Source of the DNA: Clytia hemisphaerica
Lineage: Eukaryota; Cnidaria; Hydrozoa; Leptothecata; Clytiidae
Direction of reading: 5' to 3'
Assembly (NCBI GenBank): GCA_902728285.1
Contig: CACVBU010001134.1
Location: forward strand, 1,221,731-1,285,730
Length of the DNA stretch: 64,000 bases
A model generated the notes under the pieces. That model was not told the origin of the DNA. It was given only the letters and a program-made list of their open reading frames with translations, and made no database searches. This document shows positions 32,715 to 43,832 of the stretch, piece by piece (positions within the stretch are counted from its first letter, which is position 1; each line of letters starts with the position of its first letter). The translations under genes were made by a program, and so were the position numbers.

Positions 32715-32940
32715 GAGGGTGGTACTTTGGATAAAATGGGTGTTGGGTAAGTGTGGTTAAGGGTAAGGGTTTGTCACCTTCCAAAGTCTCTCTATTAGAG
32801 AGGGTTATAAGATCAGAAAATTTTTCAAATAGTCAACATTTCTTTCTAAGAGTCACTTTTTCACTAAAATTTGGTTTCTCGTAGGGTCAGTTTTGGGAGG
32901 TCTCGTACGTACAAACTCCTCAACCTCCACCCAGGGGTAA
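32715..32940. mobile_element. worn G/C-tract MITE
   Basis: GGAGGGTGGTACTTTGGATA, AAGGGTAAGGGTTTGTCACC, AAAGTCTCTCTA and CAACCTCCACCCAGGGG follow the order seen in 54897-55255 and 55871-56229, but the tracts are degraded. Confidence 0.55.
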
Positions 32941-33370
32941 GTACCTTGAGTGGATTAAATTTCATTCGAATTTTAGCCTTTTTCGCTTTTTAAAATCAGG
33001 ATTTTTGCTAAAACCCCTAGGAAAATGAAATAAATTAGCAGATTCCCAAATTTTGTTCACTCAAAAATTTTGGATTCTCAGTTCACGAAAAAAAAAGTCA
33101 ACGCGAAAAATTAATCCGCTTTAGAAAATGTCAAACGTAATTTAAAAATAAAATCGCAATTTTACGTCGAGCTAAAGATTTTGTGACTTCATCAGAGTTG
33201 TCTATATTTACCACACGTTTTGGATTTTCTTAATTATTCTTAAACTTTGGTTTCTGGAAATTTTTATCATTTAACAGATTTTCATTTTTCAACACTTCAA
33301 GTATGTAAGCGTTTCGGTTACTTTAAATACTTTCATCATAAATAGGGATCCGGTTTATACGTTTGAGATT

Positions 33371-33550
33371 ACAGTCAACTCTCTCTAATTCGAATATTTA
33401 TCATTTGAATCTTTCTGTAATTCGAAATAAAACATTGTCCCCTTCAGCTGGCAAATGGTTTAAATTACTCTCTGTTATTCGTATTTTTCTGTAATTCGAA
33501 TAAAACTTTTGGCCCCCTTTGATCGAATTAGAGAGAGTCAGCTCCACTGT
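33371..33550. mobile_element. pogo/Tigger-like MITE
   Basis: CAGTCAACTCTCTCTAATTC faces GAATTAGAGAGAGTCAGCTC and CACTG, with TA at both sides. Inside are repeated CTGTAATTCGAAT motifs. Relatives lie at 44405-44574 and, worn, at 47807-47905. Confidence 0.7.
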
Positions 33551-34247
33551 ATATAAATGTAATTTTGTAAGTATATCCTTGTATCTGGTGACAAGATCTC
33601 ACATCCACTGAAAATACCATTAGGCCAAACAATCGCCCCCCCTGTGGAAAGTTTGCACAGTAGTTTTATTAAATCGTAAAAATTTATCACCAAAAAACCT
33701 CATTCAACACAGAAGCATTTTTTATATTGAAAACAACATTTTTTAGAAATCCCCGATATTTTTCCCTTCATTATTAGTTTTCTGGACAGTTTTTGGCACT
33801 TCATTTATCATTATTTTCATCATTTTTCTTTTCAATTGGTGGGGTAGCTATCTTTAGATTTTTTTCTTTCAATTTGTAATACATTACATGATACATTTAG
33901 ATACCTCATTTTCAAGTAATCAATCAAGATAGTAAGTAAGGCTGTGGTAGAAAATAGCTAATTTCATGAAAATGTTTATTTGGTACACAAGCGAAAATTT
34001 ATTCTGATCAGGGTAAAAATATAAAATACCACGGCCGTTTTATGGACCTAATTTTCACCGAAAAATTAATGAGCAGTCTTTCTAATACTGTAACATTTTA
34101 TTGGTTTGTTTACTCATGTACAATAGCACATAATAGCAGTACAAAATCCTTGACCCTGTGGTCAATTCAAAATGGCGTTCTATATTTTTGCGGTTATGTC
34201 TGTTCACGACTTGCGTAGAAAACAAAATAAAGAGAGTATCTTATCAA
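33551..34247. other. intergenic, nothing recognised
   Basis: No supported feature. Confidence 0.3.
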
Positions 34248-34396
34248 CTTTTCAACGAGTTTGGAAACTATTCTAGTCGCGAGTTAGGGAGTTGCTAGTT
34301 TCGAGTTGGGGAGTTAAAAAATTACCGGCTACCGAAAAAGAATAACATACATCAAAAGTACGATTTCGAAAGTAAATGTAATATGAGAGTAATATA

Positions 34397-34645
34397 TTAC
34401 ACATATAATAAGTATAATACATATGCCACCTGTAATATGCTTATTTGCCTTAAACACGTGCGCTGAGAGCATGGAAAGCTATTTTCTACTGTCAATTCAT
34501 ATCCATTTATATTTCCCGCATCACATTGAGTATAAATATAATTTTTGATTAAAGTGACTTTAGAACCATTGTATTTTATAGTTTGATCAAAATTTTTATT
34601 AAAAAGTGTCAATTCCAATGATAAAATGACAAAAGAAAGTGTCAT
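34397..34645 (-). other. module copy A1, 82-codon frame
   Basis: The frame contains FNKNFDQTIKYN, then YIYTQCDAGNINGYELT. The pattern (F-x-KN-x-D, KY, K-N-I, T-x-CDA, GYE/K-x-T) recurs in six other copies in three elements of this window. The N-terminus of this frame is hydrophobic (MTLSFVILSLEL). Whether it is translated is unknown. Confidence 0.45.
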
Positions 34646-34671
34646 TATTTTTCTAGCTCTATAAGCTGTCT

Positions 34672-34896
34672 CTACGAATTTTTTGAGGCTATGATGACTG
34701 TCAACTTATATCCTTTTATACAATAAGCATCACTTGCAGTATGATCAATATTTTTTGGGGAATTTGTTTGACAATCATTGTATTTAAAGATTTTGTCAAT
34801 ATTTTTACAAGAACGTGTCATGTTGTCAGCATTATGACAATGACATAACAGTACTAAGTATTTTGGCTTTGCTAGCCAGCAGCTTGCCATTTTCAT
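34672..34896 (-). other. module copy A2, 74-codon frame
   Basis: The frame contains CKNIDKIFKYNDC, then PKNIDHTASDAYCIKGYKLT, aligned in order with copy A1 about 207 bases away. The cysteine of the CDA motif is changed to serine (SDA). Its own start MKMASCWLAKPKYLVLLCHC looks signal-peptide-like. Confidence 0.45.
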
Positions 34897-35109
34897 GATC
34901 TTAAAGTCAATAATATGTTTGGTACTGGCTAATTTGAAATTTGTACTTTTGGGCTACAATAGTTTAAATTAGAACATTTTCGGTCGCCGTAAAGTTTTAC
35001 GAAATCCCCAACTCGAAACTAGCAACTCCCCAACTCGAAACTAGCAACTCCCCAACTCACCAACTAGAACATTACCTAGACTCCTTTTCAACGAACTACA
35101 ATGACATTG

Positions 35110-35336
35110 GACTTTTCCAGAAAAAAAAATTAACCCAATGTTGAGGATATTGATTTCTTGAATTATCGAACCCCCTGGATATCCATTCTTAAAAATATGC
35201 TCAACCACCTGGATATCCTCTCTTATAAAGACACCTGGATATCGTATTTTTAACTTGATAAGACACTTTACCCCCTGGATATCCACTCCCTTGTAGATAT
35301 TAACCCCCCCTGGATATCAACTTTTAAACAAACTAC
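35110..35336. repeat. remnant of the 29.1-kb MITE with CTGGATATCC repeats
   Basis: TTTTCCAGAAAAAAA starts it, then AACCCAATGTTGAGGATATT and six CCTGGATATC motifs at uneven spacing. It matches 29098-29284 in reverse; the second end is not clear. Confidence 0.6.
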
Positions 35337-35555
35337 AATGGACGTTTGATGGACGTCTTTTGAATGTTATTTGGACTATTTTTTAAGATGTAATAAAAAA
35401 AATGTGCGCATGCGTTTTGACAGGTAGTCATGGGGGTTAATGATAAGATGCCTTGCATTTATTATAAAGATTTTCCATTAAAATTGTCATAATTGCGACT
35501 TCTATTCTGTAGGTTAAAAAAGAGCCCAACTCTAATTAAATGAATATTAGTCCAA

Positions 35556-38322
35556 TAGACCTTTTCGTAAATTACGTCACGAACATCACTTGCCTCGTAT
35601 TCAAACAATTACCATGGTGATTATGTCCCTTGAGACATTAAATAATTTCTTTTTTATGAATAGAAAGTAGTTTTAATAAAATCCGCTGGGAGTTAATCAC
35701 CATGGCAATAATTTCAAAACGAGGCGAGCGATGTTCGCAACGTAACTTATAGTCCGGGAGCCAAATCCTATATCTCCTTAAATAAGCACTTTTGCTTAAC
35801 CCAAGATTCTACAGGATAAACTATACATTTTTGGAATCCTCAACTATCCTAGTTTTGGAAATGGTCGGTCCCCAAAGCTAACTCCTGGTCAATTTTTTCA
35901 TACTGGGCCCGAGTTTAGGGGGTACTTTTTACCCTTTGTAAGGATTTGTTAAGGAAAATGCCATTCCAGGGATGATATAATTTGCTGTATCTAGTCAATC
36001 AGTTGACCAATTGCTTTGAAACTTTGCAAAAAGTTTCAAGATAGGCTGATGGTTTTCTTCGGCAAAAAAATTTTGCGAAAAATCATTTTTATAGGTTTGC
36101 CTGGGGAAAAAAAGGGAAAATTTGGGTATTTTAACTAAATTTTGACCCTATTTAAGTCTGGGACCTACCCAAACAACTTTTAATGAGACACAAAGTAGGT
36201 GTTATGATAGACTTTGATGCAATACATCAGAAAAATTTCAAACAGACAGTATTTAGTATTATTTCAGGGCTGCATGGGGTAAAATAGCCCATTTTTATGG
36301 GTTTTTACCTTATTTGAGCAATTTTCACCACTAATCTGGGTTAAAACGTTATCAAAAATAGTTTTAACTTGATTTTTGTGTAATATATCCTGAAAGATTC
36401 CAATGCTGACTTAAAACTAACAAAACCAAGGTGCAAATGGACAAGCCAGGGGGTAAAAATGCCCATTTAAGACGATTTTTATCGTTTTTGGACCTATTTC
36501 ACCCATAGAGCGGTTTTATGGTGTACCAATTTTATTTCTGACCACTGAAACAAGGATAATTTTGTAGTAGGAGCAATGGGAAAGTTATTTGTGGTTTTCA
36601 TTGTCTGTAATCAGGGTCACTGTGGGAAAATCAGGGGGTAAATACACCACTTCTTGGTAGTTGTTGCCTGAATTTGGATGCTTTTATTGTATGGTAGCCT
36701 CAAATTTATGAAACTTTGAGATTGAAACCAGTTATATACCCTTCAGTCATTTCTTAGTACTTTTGTTGACAACTACACAAAATAATGACGGATCTAAAAC
36801 TTAAGTTATGCCCAAATTATAACATTTATTTGACGTAATTTTGTCAGTTTTTGCTTTGAAATTCCACTATATTGCTATTCAGAGCTTCCAAAAATGGTCC
36901 CTGTACTGGTTTTTAAGTAGAATAGTTATTTGGAGCCTAATAATTTGTAAAATATTGATAACTTGGGTAGAAATAAAAGTGCTGTGTCATTGTTAAGGCC
37001 TGCTTTGATGAAAGATTTTCTAATCGTTTTGTGAAAACAAAACTAACGATCCTCTGCATACTCATAATGTACTACATATTCATAATTTGACTGATCATTT
37101 TTGCCGTTTTACTGACCTTTTATTACTAGCTAGTCTCAAGATAATAATTCTACAAGTAGCTGGGACCATTTTGGGAAGCTCTGAATAGCAATATAGTGGA
37201 ATCTCAAAGCAAAAACTGACAAAATTACGTCAAATAAATGTTATCATTTGGGCATAACTTAAGTTTTAGATCCGTCATTATTTTGTGTAGTTGTCAACAA
37301 AAGTACTAAGAAATGACTGAAGGGTATATAACTGGTTTCAATCTCAAAGTTTCATAAATTTGAGGCTACCATACAATAAAGGCATCCAAATTCAGGCAAC
37401 AACTACCAAGAAGTGGTGTATTTACCCCCTGATTTGTCCACAGTGACCCTGATAACAGACAATGAAAACCACAAATAACTTTCCCATTGCTCCTACTACA
37501 AAATTATCCTTGTTTCAGTGGTCAGAAATAAAATTGGTACACCATAAAACCGCTTTATGGGTGAAATAGGTCCAAAAACGATAAAAATCGCCTAAAATGG
37601 GCATTTTTACCCCCTGGTTTGTCCATTTGCACCCTGGTTTTGTTAGTTTTAAGTCAGCATTGTAATCTTTCAGGAAATAATTACACGAAAATCAAGTTAA
37701 AACTATTTTTGATGACGTTTTAACCAAGATTAGTGGTGAAAATTGCTCAAATAAGGTAAAAACCCATAAAAATGGGCAATTTTACCCCCCTGCAGCCCTG
37801 AAATAATACTAAATACTGTCTGTTTGAAATTTTTCTGATGTATTGCATCAAAGTCTATCATAACACCTAGTTTGTGTCTCATTAAAAGTTGTTTGGGTAG
37901 GTCCCAGACTTAAAAAGGGTCAAAATTTAGTTAAAAAAAACCCAAATTTTCCCTTTTTTTCCCCAGGCAAACCTTTAAAAATAATTTTTCACAAAAACTT
38001 TTTGCCGAAAATAATCATCAGCCTACCTTGAAACTTTTTGCAAAGTTTCAAAGCAATTGGTCAACTGATTGACTAGATACAGCAAATTATATCATCCCTG
38101 GAATGGCATTTTTCTTAACAAATCCTTACAAAGGGTAAAAAGTACCCCCTAAACTCGGGCCCAGTATGAAAAATTGACCAGGAGTTAGCTTCGGGGACCG
38201 ACCATTTCCAAAACTAGGATAGTTAGGGATTCCAAAAATGTATAGTTTATCCTGTAGAATCTTGGGTTAAGCAAAATGCCATTTTTTGGGTTTGGCTCCC
38301 GGACTATTATGAAAAGGTCCAT
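35556..38322. mobile_element. giant foldback element, arms about 1.15 kb
   Basis: The ends are TAGACCTTTTCGTA on the left and, reversed, TGGACCTTTTCATA on the right. From 35749 (ATAGTCCGGGAGCCAAA) to about 36905 the sequence returns as its reverse complement from about 37165 to 38312 with few differences, leaving a single-copy centre of about 260 bases. No coding frame is conserved on both arms. Transcribed, it would form a long double-stranded RNA. Confidence 0.85.
35569..35748. mobile_element. small foldback inside the left end of the giant one
   Basis: AATTACGTCACGAACATCAC ... AATTACCATGGTGATTA pairs imperfectly with TAATCACCATGGCAATAATT ... GCGATGTTCGCAACGTAACT. The matching place on the right arm lacks this segment, so it was added to the left end after the large foldback formed. 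Confidence 0.6.
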
Positions 38323-40199
38323 TTAGGGGAACTTAGGCAAAGAATCTCGAATATTGTATCCAACACCATAGTAGGAGGGTTCAACCTCAGGGCAGTTGGC
38401 TAAGTTAATATCTCCAGGGTTAACTATATTCTACTACTCTACTTTCTTTGTTTATTCAGATGCTCAATAACAAAATCTCGACCTCTGCACACTACAAAAA
38501 AGTTGATATCATGCAATACCACAGGAATGTTGCTGGCGGAGACATTGTTTTCATGTGTTTATTACGCATGCGTGAGATAGTCGAATTAACACCTTTTAAT
38601 ATGGTTGTCAACACTTCTTGAAAACTGCAACAGAACGATTTGGCTGTCGTTAAGCTTGGTGGAGAGACAAGAAAAGGAAGGCAAGTACACAACGTTTCAA
38701 TATTTCACTGGATACTGGGTCGAAATGATTAATTGGGGAATCAGAGCTCTCCTACGCGAATTAAATTCCTCCTCCAAAGTCAAAACTCGTTTTACTAACA
38801 GTTATTAGTTACAAGAGTGTGAGCGGTCTTCGTATTTGACCAATAAGAAGTAGTTACCACAAACCGGGGTCTATTCAAAACCTTTTAATAGACTGAATGA
38901 GGTAATTGAATGGCCCGTTAGTATATGGTAGTTCCCAATTTCAGTTTTTGATTTCGCTTAAGTTGGCTGTAAAAGAGTCCGCCAGGTTATTAGGCTCAAC
39001 TGCATTATTAGGCTGTGTGCATCCCCAGAATTGATTTTGATATATCAAAACATATAATAGGGGATGCGGGCAACATACCAGATTAATTTTGGAAGGTAAA
39101 AGCTGGAATGGGGCAATATTATCATTTGAAAATTGGTGATAGCAAATCTGTTTTTGTGTCAGTTTCTCATTCTTGATTGTATTTTTCAACTTCAAGTTGC
39201 TTTTTTTTTATTTGGATTTTAGTGTTCCTCTTTCAAAATAGCGACCTCGTTAAGTGCTCCTAGTCTAACTTAGCGCCATCAAAAATTTTCGGAAAGCAAA
39301 AAGTTCAGTCAGGAGTGGACCCTACTCTACAGTTACCAGAGTGTGAGCAGCCTTGAGTAGCCATCGTTCATTCTTGCCGTAAATTTCAGACTGTATCAGC
39401 TGGTTTTCCGGAGCTGCGCAAGTTAAAGATTAATAGGCAAACAGAACTGATAAGCATCATCTACCTTAAGGAAACTAACCTTAGCGAGCAGCAAAAATCC
39501 TAGGAAAAATTGAATTTGGCGAATTACAGGATGAGTATTCATTTTTGCATAAAATACGTATACAAAGAAAATTTAGTGTCTATAAAATTGAGACATCCAA
39601 AAATTAATCTATTTAATTGATACACAGACATCTGGCATCAATTGGTCTGGTCAATTCGAATCCAGGGTATCGATGCGTAGAGTTGCCAGATGGATACAGT
39701 GAAAAAGTTGATTGCATTTTGAAATTAGCATTAGAAGCATGATTTTATTCTAGATTTTCAAATTAAAAAAATTCTTGCAGGACTAGATAAATTTAATGAT
39801 AAAAGTGAAAACGAAAAATTTTATTTTATTCATTCTTGACGTTTCCGTGTCTTCATACTCGGTGGAATTATATTAGCCAGTGGGGGTAAAGATAACAGAG
39901 CACAACTCCATGGGAATTGATATTCTTATGTTTTTTTATGGTAGGGGATCTGAATTCCATCGTTTTCTTGCCAGAAAATTCAAAACCATTGTGGAAAATC
40001 AATGCCATAAGAGTGCTCGATTAGTTAAAACCCAGAGTCAAATATACAGTAAGTACAGTAATCATATGTACAGTAATGATTAAAAAAATTGAAATTCGAC
40101 GTAAAAAGTTTTTTTGAAAGTTTTCACGTCGAATTTCAAATCTTTCAAATTTTTCACTCATTACTGTGCATATGATTAGTGCAATTTTAAAATATTGAT
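38323..40199. other. intergenic, no gene supported
   Basis: Frames at 38492-38808 and 38941-39195 have no recognisable motifs. A short hairpin of TTGAAATTCGACGT/ACGTCGAATTTCAA lies at 40090-40140, next to an inverted pair of CAGTAATCATATG/CATATGATTAGTG. Confidence 0.35.
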
Positions 40200-40356
40200 A
40201 GCATGGGGGTGAAAAAAAAAACCCCAATATTTTGCAATGTGGTTTTGCTTTATCTATTTATTTTTAGCGGGGACAAAAGCTAATTTTCCTTTGGGGACAA
40301 TATTTTGGCCAATCTTTTCATTGGTAAGGGTTCCCAGTGGACCCATAGATTTATAA
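40200..40356. mobile_element. partial MITE, CACAGACCCACTGGG family
   Basis: CCCCAATATTTTGCAATGTG, GGGGACAATATTTTGGCCAA and TCCCAGTGGACCCATAG follow the order of 54478-54736; the ends are worn. Confidence 0.55.
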
Positions 40357-40381
40357 AGCCTGAAGGGCTAGATGTCATGCT

Positions 40382-40609
40382 TTAACCATATTAGCCCAGG
40401 GGGTAGAGTTTGAGATGGCGTCATCGCTTTTTGAATGACGTCATCAACTTTTTTTTTTCTTCCTGAAAATTAGTATCATGATGGAGAACATCTGTACCAA
40501 ATTACATGGCCATAGCTTTTCTAGATCAAAAATGTTCGAGGGTGGTAGATTCTACCCCCCCCCCTGGGGTTACAAAAATCAAAAAAGCTTGGGGTTTATA
40601 AAATTTTAA
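40382..40609. mobile_element. piggyBac-type MITE, internally deleted
   Basis: TTAA then CCATATTAGCCCAGGGGG; the interior keeps only TTTTTGAATGACGTCATCAA, CATGGCCATAGCTTTTCTAG and GGTGGTAGATTCTACCCC of the full 710-bp copies; the right end is worn, near a TTAA at 40606-40609. Confidence 0.7.
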
Positions 40610-40659
40610 GCCATTGCAGGCAAAAAAAATTGAATATCGTAAAAAAATATGGTTGTTAT

Positions 40660-41020
40660 TGTTTTCGAAATCCCGCGAAGCTTCTGATTGGTCAAGCGCT
40701 GAAATTCTATCGTAATGTCACGTGACCTAGGTAGGATTTCCTACCAAGATACGGCAATCTTTTCATTAGACGATGTTATCGTCCGTTACAGCGATAGTAA
40801 AGGCGGGAAAATATGGTGGTATGGTGTTATGCCAGTATACGGAAAAAGAATCGGCGGGAGAGTTTCGAAGAAACAGGGACCTTTATGGCTGGGAGCTCTA
40901 CCGATTGTAAACTCTTTTCAGCAAAAAATCCCGTTTGCAAATTTTCTTCGGCTTTGGCTTGGGCTTTTCTCTTAGATAGTGATTCGTCTTTTCAGCCAAA
41001 GAACGATATCTAACCCTTCG
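40660..41020. promoter_or_regulatory. promoter-like CpG-richer block with CCAAT and E-box motifs
   Basis: TTCTGATTGGTC (inverted CCAAT, about 40682) and GTCACGTGACC (palindromic E-box, about 40718-40728) lie 30-40 bases apart, followed by about 280 bases with more CG pairs than the surroundings. Two unrecognised plus frames overlap here (40715-40975, 40813-41013). It might be a first exon or promoter, even for the T-box gene 3 kb downstream, but nothing ties them. Confidence 0.3.
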
Positions 41021-41623
41021 GACTTTAGAAATCTGTGAGTGAACCTATGTGAGAAGGGGTGTTTAACTTGTTTAACCTGATAGTAGTTTTTTAATTTTGT
41101 GATTTTTAGAATGTTGTAAATTGAAATTCGGTTTTGAATTTTCAAATTGATATAAATCTTGCTCAAGTTTTGATTTTGCTTGCTCGTACGTTTGGTTAAA
41201 TACAGTTTGAAAAGAATTCTTTGAAGGGAGGCTAGAAACACTCTTCTCATGCTAACTAAAAATGAGAAATAGCAAAAAATTACGACGAATTTAGTTAGTT
41301 GAGTAAGCGCTGTGAACCTTAAGGTTTTGGATTTCAACCATACTCTCACGGAATATAAGGTGTGAAAATTAACAAATGTTTCAGTCTTTTCTCACACACA
41401 CTAAATGACTAAATTCTAGGTTACTTCCTTTTTTGGTAAAGATACGGGATAGACAAAAAGTTCAATGATATTTTAGCAGTGAAATTTGTTTTAACCTGCA
41501 CGGCGTAAAGTGCATGTACACACTAAAAATACTATTTGTATCTCTCTGTCTCGGTGACTCAGTGAGAAGATTTCAAGGCGCGTTTTCACCGGGCGGGGAC
41601 GGGACACAATTTCTTTCAGCAAA
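41021..41623. other. intergenic, nothing recognised
   Basis: No supported feature. Confidence 0.3.
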
Positions 41624-41859
41624 TACACGTTTTTCTCATAAGAACATTTAAAACTTTGAAGTCTCCGTATGTTCTTAATATTTTCAGTTTTTAAGCCTTA
41701 ACTTAATTTGTTCTTTTTTTTAACATTTTATGAGTATTTTTGTCCATTTTCCTACAAAATTGGGTGTTTTAGGTTCTGCAAAGCCCTAAAATGTTCTTAA
41801 CTTGTTCTTAATATTTTGTCCATCGAAACCTTATAGTTTGTTCTTATAAAATACGTGTA
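41624..41859. mobile_element. MITE, CACG-T(n)-ATAAGAAC family
   Basis: TACACGTTTTTCTCATAAGA on the left and GTTCTTATAAAATACGTGTA on the right, inner GTTCTTA motifs; TA at both ends. Confidence 0.75.
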
Positions 41860-42669
41860 GGGAACCTTTATGACTGCGATACTGCAGGAATAGAAGGTTG
41901 ACCCATCAAGGCAAACATTAAACTCTGCAATAGATAAAATCTGTTTTTTATCGATATCTTACTAGAGGCCAATCCCTAGTTTGAAATCCATTCACTTTAA
42001 TAGCGTGTACAAGGTCAAATCTCAGCTAAAATAAAGTAAACGCTAAATCCAGAAAAGGTCAACAAATTTAACTTAAAAATCTTTATTTTATTAGCCTCTC
42101 TATTCACTTGTTTTTAAAAGTTAAATTTCAACTGTTATTTTCTGGGTTAAAAAATTTAAATGGATACAAAAACCTTACGTCACTCACAGAGATGACTTAT
42201 ATTCCCGTTAATCCGTGTTAATCTACCTGTCATACGCAGCCAAACGATTCCAAGCGATTTTGTTTAGTTCGTCCTACAACTTTATTCTACACTTTGTACG
42301 CACTCAAAAAGTGTTATTGTATATTATGTCTTGTTTTGAAAGCCAACCTACTAAACAGTGAAGTTAAATGGAAGTCTAAAGTTCTGGATGTGATTGGTAA
42401 TAATTCGTTTTAAAAGCGTTTCTTGAAGAAAATTGATGGTGCTTGAGAATTGGTTCAACTTTCAGATAGATTCGTTCGACTTTTAAAGAGGTTTGAGCAG
42501 TATAAGTAAAAATCTAGTATAGGAAATTGAAATTAGTGCCAACATTTTTAATCTAACACAGAATTTGAGAACATTGAAAATTCTGATTTCCTATCCCACA
42601 ATTCTCGATGATGAAATATGGTTGAAAAGAATTCCGTGTTTATCTCCCCAGGCCCCCCAAACGGTTTGT
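41860..42669. other. intergenic, nothing recognised
   Basis: No supported feature. Confidence 0.3.
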
Positions 42670-43040
42670 GTTTTTTTCTTGCGTGATCACTTTGTCAATT
42701 ATTTAACGTGGTGCGTGATAGGACAAAAGTTTGAGGAATGATCGATAGTACATCGACTAATTTTACTACTTTTGCGCGATGACCCATTTTAGCTCCTATC
42801 GTGACGAGGTCCCCAAGCCGTTTGCGTGATGTCGTGATTTGGACATTTTTTATTCGTGATTACGTGATTAGAGGTCAAAACATGATCGTTATTTGAAAGA
42901 TTTTTGAGCCGTGATTCGTGATTTGGACTTTTTCAAAGGGATGCGTGATTATCCATTTTTTTTGCGGTTTTACATGATCGTGATTGAAGACAAAAAATTG
43001 CGTGATATCGTTATCAGAGTTCTCTGTGATCGTGAGGGGT
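42670..43040. repeat. CGTGAT-rich segment
   Basis: About 16 CGTGAT or ATCACG-like words occur within 350 bases (for example GCGTGATCAC, GCGTGATGTCGTGATTTGGA, TCGTGATTACGTGATTAG, CCGTGATTCGTGATTTGGAC, ATCGTGATTG). Spacing is irregular, so it is not a simple tandem array. Confidence 0.6.
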
Positions 43041-43360
43041 ACTGTTGAGTGGGGGAGAGGTTTTCAGCACAAACCATTACAAAATTCATTTTTATAAAAG
43101 CTATTAGACTTTTTGACTGATCCTCAAAATGTTCATATTTTTTGGTGTGGTTTTCAGACGTAAAAGGGCTTTTAAAAGTTATTGCTATGCTTATGTAATA
43201 TATGAATTCGCTTGAGTATTAGAATGTTCTTTTATTGTATCCTAGAGAGATTTGACCAAAGTTGAGCCTCGTGTTCTTATAAAATTGTAATCGTAATAAG
43301 ACAAAGAAACAATTTAGTGAATAAGGGCCCGATACAACTTTATTTTGTGCAAGACGAGAT

Positions 43361-43655
43361 ACGCGTTTTTTTTTTAAGAAACTAGTTTTACCAAGCAGCC
43401 TCAATGTTTCTTGAGAAATCGGCCTTTTGAGCCTTAAATGTTTCTTACATGTTTCTAAACTTTTTACATAATCAGCCTATTTTTCATGCAAAGAAAGAAA
43501 AAGATTTGTTTTGATTGGAAGGTTCTTGAAAAAACCGAATTAAAAAATGTTATTTTTTCATTCTAAGCCTCAACATTTTTGTTAGATGTTTTTTAGTTTT
43601 TAGGCATTCTGAGCCTCATGTTTCTTAAAAGTGTGTATCTTAAAAAAAAACGTGT
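43361..43655. mobile_element. MITE, CACG-T(n)-ATAAGAAC family
   Basis: ACGCGTTTTTTTTTTAAGAA faces TTAAAAAAAAACGTGT, with GTTTCTTA motifs in place of GTTCTTA. It is a diverged subfamily, about 180 bases upstream of the first T-box exon. Confidence 0.65.
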
Positions 43656-43832
43656 AATAATTTCATTTTCAACCTTGGAACTCAATAAGCCTCGGAACGA
43701 CCGTAAAAATCAGACTTTTTAACTTAGAGTTTTCGAAAGCCTCACTCGTGGAAATAAAAAGTAGAAAATTTTGAGGATGACAATTATATAGTACCATTGA
43801 CAAACCTAATCTATTTTAATCTTAACATTTAG

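Larger units (their letters stand above)
34248..35092. mobile_element. 9-bp-TSD element A with tandem ORF modules
   Basis: The element 34257-35083 is flanked by exact CTTTTCAAC repeats (34248-34256, 35084-35092). The ends start GAGTTTGG and, reversed, GAGTCTAGG, followed by TTCTAGT and then copies of a 22-bp unit (AGTTGCTAGTTTCGAGTTGG plus GG): one on the left, two on the right. Inside, on the minus strand, are two modules of about 207 bp with related open frames. A 9-bp duplication suggests a Mutator-like (MULE) or similar transposase supplied in trans; no transposase is present. Confidence 0.75.
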
